This document shows positions 59,930-64,000 of a DNA stretch of 64,000 bases, in pieces. Position 1 is the first letter of the stretch; the number at the start of each line of letters is the position of its first letter. The DNA is taken from assembly GCA_029964075.1 (NCBI GenBank), contig CM057149.1, positions 29,526,197 to 29,590,196 on the forward strand. Direction: 5' to 3'. The stretch is from Patiria pectinifera. Its lineage: Eukaryota > Echinodermata > Asteroidea > Valvatida > Asterinidae. Made by a program: the position numbers and the translations under genes. The notes beneath the pieces were generated by a model. It did no database searches. It saw only the letters and a list, made by a program, of their open reading frames with translations, and was not told the origin of the DNA.

Positions 59930-60706
59930 ATGAAAGTCAGCCATTCTGCCGATCTACCCCTAATAACTCTTCCAAATAGCGCCCTCACCGGCGTCCAGCT
60001 CACCAATGACAAGGACTATGCCAAGTTCACGTCATATGAAGCGCGCATCCCGGCCGAGACTACCGTTGCGCTGAGATCCCCAGACAGCGAGCAAAGCGTC
60101 CACATCTATTACTGCATTAGCGGGAAGGGGAAATGCGTCGAGGCTGGCGGTCAAAACCAACGGGAAGTTTGCCCTGACACTGTGGTGGCGCTCTCTTCGG
60201 ACTTGACCTATGAGTTGACAGTGTCAGCAGAGGGCGGCATGCGTCTGTTCGTAGTCTACTATCCAGACGCCCAGGTGGCCTACCGATCGCTTGCAGTGGT
60301 GCGAAGTCTGTCAGAGGTGGTTGGCACTGACAGGGATATCGACTGGGGAAAAGGCCACAGCCGGCGATATCTCATCAAACAAGATGGCTTCCCTCTGGGT
60401 ATTCATAACACCTGGGCTTATCCGAAGACATCTTCCCGATTGGGCTATATGAATCACATCGAGGGTGCGTACTACATAGCAGGGAAGGCAACCTACCAGT
60501 GGCAGGATACCAGTGGCGAGTGGGTTTACGCCACGACGAAAACAGACGGCGAGAACGGCACCAATTACCTCATGAATATTCATGACTGTCACGTGGTCAA
60601 AGTCCATGACGAAGATGCCTTCTGCATCTGTATCTTTGATCCTGTTCTGACAGGGGAAGAGAATCACCAACAAACAGAAGGCGGTTACTCCGGATACAAG
60701 TCATGA
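59930..60706 (+). CDS. Ectoine synthase-like bicupin protein 1
   Basis: 258 residues from the ATG at 59930. That start is preferred over 59900 because the tandem paralogue starts at the same Met and a splice acceptor (catcttgcag) lies at 59905. Residues about 123-256 align with bacterial EctC: VVRSLSEVVGTDRD, HSRR, Y-x-NHIE, YYIAG, NYLMNIHDCH, CIFDPVLTGEENH and GGY. By that alignment the iron ligands are Glu178, Tyr213 and His221. Substrate residues kept are Arg146, Thr161, Tyr173, Cys234, Phe236, Glu244 and His246. The bacterial Trp21 and Asn38 positions are Gly142 and His159. EctC cyclises N-gamma-acetyl-diaminobutyrate to ectoine, an osmolyte. Residues 1-118 are a second, degenerate cupin (YYCISGKGK) without the metal ligands. 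No signal peptide is seen, so it is probably cytosolic. The actual substrate is unknown. Confidence 0.85.
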   Translation: MKVSHSADLPLITLPNSALTGVQLTNDKDYAKFTSYEARIPAETTVALRSPDSEQSVHIYYCISGKGKCVEAGGQNQREVCPDTVVALSSDLTYELTVSAEGGMRLFVVYYPDAQVAYRSLAVVRSLSEVVGTDRDIDWGKGHSRRYLIKQDGFPLGIHNTWAYPKTSSRLGYMNHIEGAYYIAGKATYQWQDTSGEWVYATTKTDGENGTNYLMNIHDCHVVKVHDEDAFCICIFDPVLTGEENHQQTEGGYSGYKS

Positions 60707-60762
60707 AACTGGATCAGGAACCAACAACATCAGTAGCTAGCGGAATGCAATAATTAGCCTAA

Positions 60763-60768
60763 AATAAA
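60763..60768 (+). promoter_or_regulatory. Polyadenylation signal of EctC-like gene 1
   Basis: AATAAA lies 57 bases after the stop codon of the first EctC-like gene, a normal position for its mRNA 3' end. Confidence 0.5.
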
Positions 60769-60769
60769 A

Positions 60770-62378
60770 GACCTAGACCCTAACATAACGATAGCCAAAG
60801 GTAACATATTTTGCTTCGCGACGATTTGGTGTTCAAAAAGAGCAATTTGCAGCATCTCTTGAATCCTATACAGAGCCAGGATTTTGCCTTGTTATCCTCC
60901 CGGCCATCTCACTAGCTGGCTCGGCACGAAGTGAATGGAATTTGGCGCTTAGTAGTTCATTGTCGAGGCTGTGTCGGATCATCGAACGACACATCCAAAT
61001 TCACTGTGCCCATTTAACTGTCAATTTTATTTCAATCTTAAAAACCGTCAAAGTAATATGAGAGTTGAGATTTGAAGGTTAATATGAAAGTTCTTTTATT
61101 AGTAGTTCATCGTGTGTTCTGAAAGAAATCATAACTAATTAGGCCCGACTGTGAAATTTGATAATTTTATATAATTATATAAATTTAATAATAATTATTT
61201 CATATTTGATATTTCAAATTTCAAGACTTTCGTCATAAGCATGCGGGAAATCTAGCAGGAAAAGGGTCAACTGTGCTTCTTCTACTTGCCTCTATTCGTG
61301 GGCTTCTTCTTCTGTGGCTGATAATGAATGTATCAAGAAGGCGTACATGGAATTGAAGGATTGTTTTAAAAATGTAATCACAACCATGCATGGTTTGTTT
61401 GTTTGTTTCATGTTTGTCGTCGCTATAAAGCATGGAGGTAGAAAGCACATTTCAATGTACTTAGGAATTTACACGATTTGTATAATTCTGTTCCATCTGT
61501 CATTTAGTCTGCGAAAGATAGCAAGTGATAAAGATTGAGAGCTGTTTAAAAGCATGTAAAAAAAAAGAAGCAGTATCTGTAATTATGTCTAGTCACGAGG
61601 TTAAACTTTGTACCCGTCCGTGTGGACTGTACACTTGTTAAAGATAACGAAAGGGCAGAAACGAATTCAAAGACGTTCATAATACTGCATGATATACGCA
61701 CTATACATTCAGCAGGTCTGCGTTGCCTTTGGATAACTTTTAATGCAAGAGTTTTGAGGTCATTAAGGTGAGTTGAACACTTTCATTTCAATTGGAGGCT
61801 GAAGGATCGGAGCTCGGCTACTAATAAACATGCGTCATGGACGTCTGACTCGCATAGATAGTGGAAATTTCAGTCATGACAGACGAGCTCAGAGTTGTAA
61901 CATTTGGTGCATAAATTGAACTTCTAACTTGCCTTATCTCTCGCTCATATGTTCCGTTCCACTGTTACATCCAACTATTATAGCAACTGCGCGACCCAAC
62001 TAAAGTTGGGGCATTCCCAACTGTGGCGACACATAGAGCTGGGCATATAGAACTATATACTGTCGAGCACCTTTATAACAAAGTCCTGGGGACTTTATTA
62101 ATCACATTGTTATATCAGGTACCTTGTATTAACAGTAATGGAAAACAAAGAAAGCCAAAGACTTGGGACCTAAAATTCATGTAATGTATTAACAGTGCTC
62201 GTCTTATCAGGGTTCGTGACCGTATTCCTTTCCTTATCCGTGTCACAGTTTCTGTTGTTCTTCTGCTTCTGCAGAGTCTGATACATTAAAGTAAGTTTTG
62301 CAATCGTTAAAATACGGGGGAAATGCATTTATTTTCGCTCATTGATGAACGCTTTTGCTTTTATCTTTTGACTTTAAG
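60770..62378. other. Spacer between the two EctC-like genes
   Basis: AT-rich, with no repeat having defined ends. A 74-codon plus-strand open frame at 61314-61538 encodes a hydrophobic stretch (GLFVCFMFVVAIK) but matches no family I know. The polypyrimidine-rich acceptor actttaag at 62371-62378 probably starts the second gene's coding exon. Confidence 0.45.
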
Positions 62379-62386
62379 GATACATC

Positions 62387-63163
62387 ATGAAAGTCAGCCA
62401 TTCTGCCGATCTACCCATAATCTCTCTTCCAAATAGCGCCCTCACTGGCGTCCAACTCACCAATGACAAGGACTATGCCAAGTTCACGTCATATGAAGCG
62501 CGCATCCCGGCCGAGACTACCGTTGCGCTGAGATCCCCAGACAGCGAGCAAAGCGTCCACATCTATTACTGCATTAGCGGGAAGGGGAAATGCGTCGAGG
62601 CTGGCAGTCAAAACCAAGGGGAGGTTTGCCCTGACACTGTGGTGGCGCTCTCTTCGGACTTGACCTATGAGTTGACAGTGTCAGCAGAGGGCGGCATGCG
62701 TCTGTTCGTAGTCTACTACCCAGACGCCCAGGTGGTCTACCGATCGCTTGCATTGGTGCGAAGTCTGTCAGAGGTTGTTGGCAATGATAGAGATATCGAC
62801 TGGGGAGGCGGCCACAGCCGGCGATATCTCATCAAACAAGATGGCTTCCCTCTGGGTATTCACAACGTCTGGGTTTATCCGAAGACATCTGTCCGATTGA
62901 GCTATATAAATCACATCGAGGACGTGTACTACATAGCAGGAAAAACAACCTTACAGTGGCAGGATACCAGTGGCGAGTGGGTTCAAGCGACTACGAAAAC
63001 GGATGGCGAGAACGGCACCAACTACTTAATGAATATGCATGATTGTCACGTTTTACAGAACCACGACAAAGATGCTTACTGTATTTGCATCTTTGATCCC
63101 GTTCTGAAGGGAAATGAAAATCACAAGTTTACGGAGGATGGGTTCTCTGGTTATGAAGCCTGA
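62387..63163 (+). CDS. Ectoine synthase-like bicupin protein 2
   Basis: 258 residues, a tandem paralogue of 59930-60706 on the same strand about 1.7 kb downstream. The first 120 residues differ at only a few positions (LPIISL, GSQNQGEV, VVYRSLAL). The EctC-like half is more divergent. The iron-ligand positions Glu178, Tyr213 and His221 remain, as do Arg146, Tyr173, Cys234, Phe236, Glu244 and His246. Thr161, the counterpart of a bacterial substrate-binding threonine, is Val. The GGY near the end is DGF. A splice acceptor lies 8 bp before the ATG, so a 5' UTR exon is likely further upstream. The catalytic half may have changed substrate or lost rate. Confidence 0.85.
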   Translation: MKVSHSADLPIISLPNSALTGVQLTNDKDYAKFTSYEARIPAETTVALRSPDSEQSVHIYYCISGKGKCVEAGSQNQGEVCPDTVVALSSDLTYELTVSAEGGMRLFVVYYPDAQVVYRSLALVRSLSEVVGNDRDIDWGGGHSRRYLIKQDGFPLGIHNVWVYPKTSVRLSYINHIEDVYYIAGKTTLQWQDTSGEWVQATTKTDGENGTNYLMNMHDCHVLQNHDKDAYCICIFDPVLKGNENHKFTEDGFSGYEA

Positions 63164-63188
63164 AGGGGTGGACAGTAAATCTTTAAAA

Positions 63189-63720
63189 GGAATGTACAAC
63201 AATTGATTTTGCTGCAATTTTCAGTCAATAAATGGATTTGGATGATTAGTATAACATAGCAAATATTGTTAAAATGACTTGTTTGACATTTTGGGCTCGT
63301 AGATGTTGGAAAAACTAAGAAAATCAATCATATTCTTGAAATCTGATACCCCGACCCCCTTAAGATGAAACGGAGCAATTTATAGACTTTTGGGATTTGT
63401 AAGGTCAGAGAATCAGTCTAGCAGGCTTGTACCCCTAGCCCTTCACAGGTGTGAAATAAATTGTAAAAAAAACCGTAAACGTGGAATACCTAATTATGAA
63501 AATGCAGGAGCAGTTTCTGAACAAAAAGCCAGTTTTCTCCAACGCTGGTCGGCCGACCAGCATTTGAAAAATCCATTTTTCTTGAACATGCCAGCACACC
63601 AGGAGCCACGATTTTACAGGATGCTTTAGACTATCATTCCCTATCAATCCAGTAACGTTTACCATGATAATTTGATCATTTCGTTTTGTGATGTTTGCAA
63701 ATGTTGTATCTTCCCTTTAA
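63189..63720 (+). repeat. Dispersed repeat family B, copy 2
   Basis: It begins 26 bp after the stop codon of EctC-like gene 2 and aligns with 53789-54309. It contains aataaa at 63227-63232, so this repeat may supply the gene's polyadenylation signal. Confidence 0.85.
63227..63232 (+). promoter_or_regulatory. Possible polyadenylation signal of EctC-like gene 2
   Basis: AATAAA lies 64 bases after the stop codon. The same hexamer occurs in the other copy of the repeat (gaaataaatgg near 53828), so it probably came with the repeat. Confidence 0.45.
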
Positions 63721-64000
63721 ATTCAAAAACAAACAAATAGCGTGTCACTGACAATCATTTCGTTAACCATAAATCTGTAAACGATAAGTCAGCTTATACA
63801 TTGTATAATTATTCAAATGAAAGGACATAGGAACAATGGTAATTGCCCGGAAACGAACCTACTGACTTGATGAGAAAAACCTTGCTTAAAGAGAAGAAGT
63901 GACTGGTACTAAAATACCCTGTGAAACAAAGTTGATCGGAGGAAAACTATCACTAAAAGCGGTTTTAATATATGTTTTCTTTAATTAAACGATAACCGTT

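Noticed and set aside
61314..61538. Small hydrophobic open frame between the EctC-like genes
   Set aside because: Short, no homology I know of, and no paralogue beside the other EctC-like gene.
59930..63163. Bacterial contamination as the source of the EctC-like genes
   Set aside because: There are two diverged tandem copies with likely splice acceptors before each ATG, AATAAA signals, and an animal repeat shared with the CNBD2-like intron.

Overview
The window looks like nuclear DNA from a marine invertebrate deuterostome. An echinoderm or a close relative is my best guess, but no gene proves it. The evidence is spliced genes with long introns, intronless C-type-lectin/PAN genes in tandem, a rhodopsin-family GPCR nested in an intron, a tRNA-derived SINE, and dense small DNA transposons with long poly-G/poly-C runs. 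No bacterial operon structure, CRISPR array, rRNA or functional tRNA gene was seen.

Layout. (1) 1-9.7 kb, minus strand: the 5' part of a gene resembling extracellular Cu/Zn superoxide dismutase (signal-peptide exon 9612-9678, then 2488-2628 and 1797-1897). It runs off the left edge before the catalytic domain. (2) 13.1-56.6 kb, plus strand: a large spliced gene for a cyclic-nucleotide-binding-domain protein (CNBD2-like). I resolved 16 coding exons with consistent splice phases; one exon is missing from my model, inside a 26 kb intron. (3) An intronless class A GPCR (19.6-20.7 kb, plus strand) is nested in one of its introns. (4) Four intronless, secreted CTLD+PAN lectin genes (31.6-42.1 kb, minus strand) are nested antisense in the 26 kb intron. 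Three share one CTLD type. The fourth has a different CTLD, with sugar-site-like motifs, joined to nearly the same PAN tail. (5) 59.9-63.2 kb, plus strand: two tandem genes of 258 codons. Each encodes two cupin halves, and the second half is a clear homologue of bacterial ectoine synthase (EctC), with the iron ligands and most substrate residues preserved. This is the most striking content of the window.

The rest is repeats. I could define ends and target-site duplications for several families: hAT-like elements with 8-bp duplications, an element with 9-bp duplications, TA-flanked mariner-like MITEs, TTAA-flanked elements, and a 2.4 kb foldback element with a 5-bp duplication whose arms carry many GATAATGTATC-type motifs. 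There are also tandem duplications of about 1.8 kb, 1.0 kb and 317 bp, and a 39-bp minisatellite.

Functionally the loci look independent. The lectins suggest a locally expanding secreted recognition family. The EctC-like pair suggests osmolyte or stress chemistry. The CNB protein is a probable cAMP/cGMP sensor. All exon models come from reading splice signals and phase by eye, without transcript or database support.
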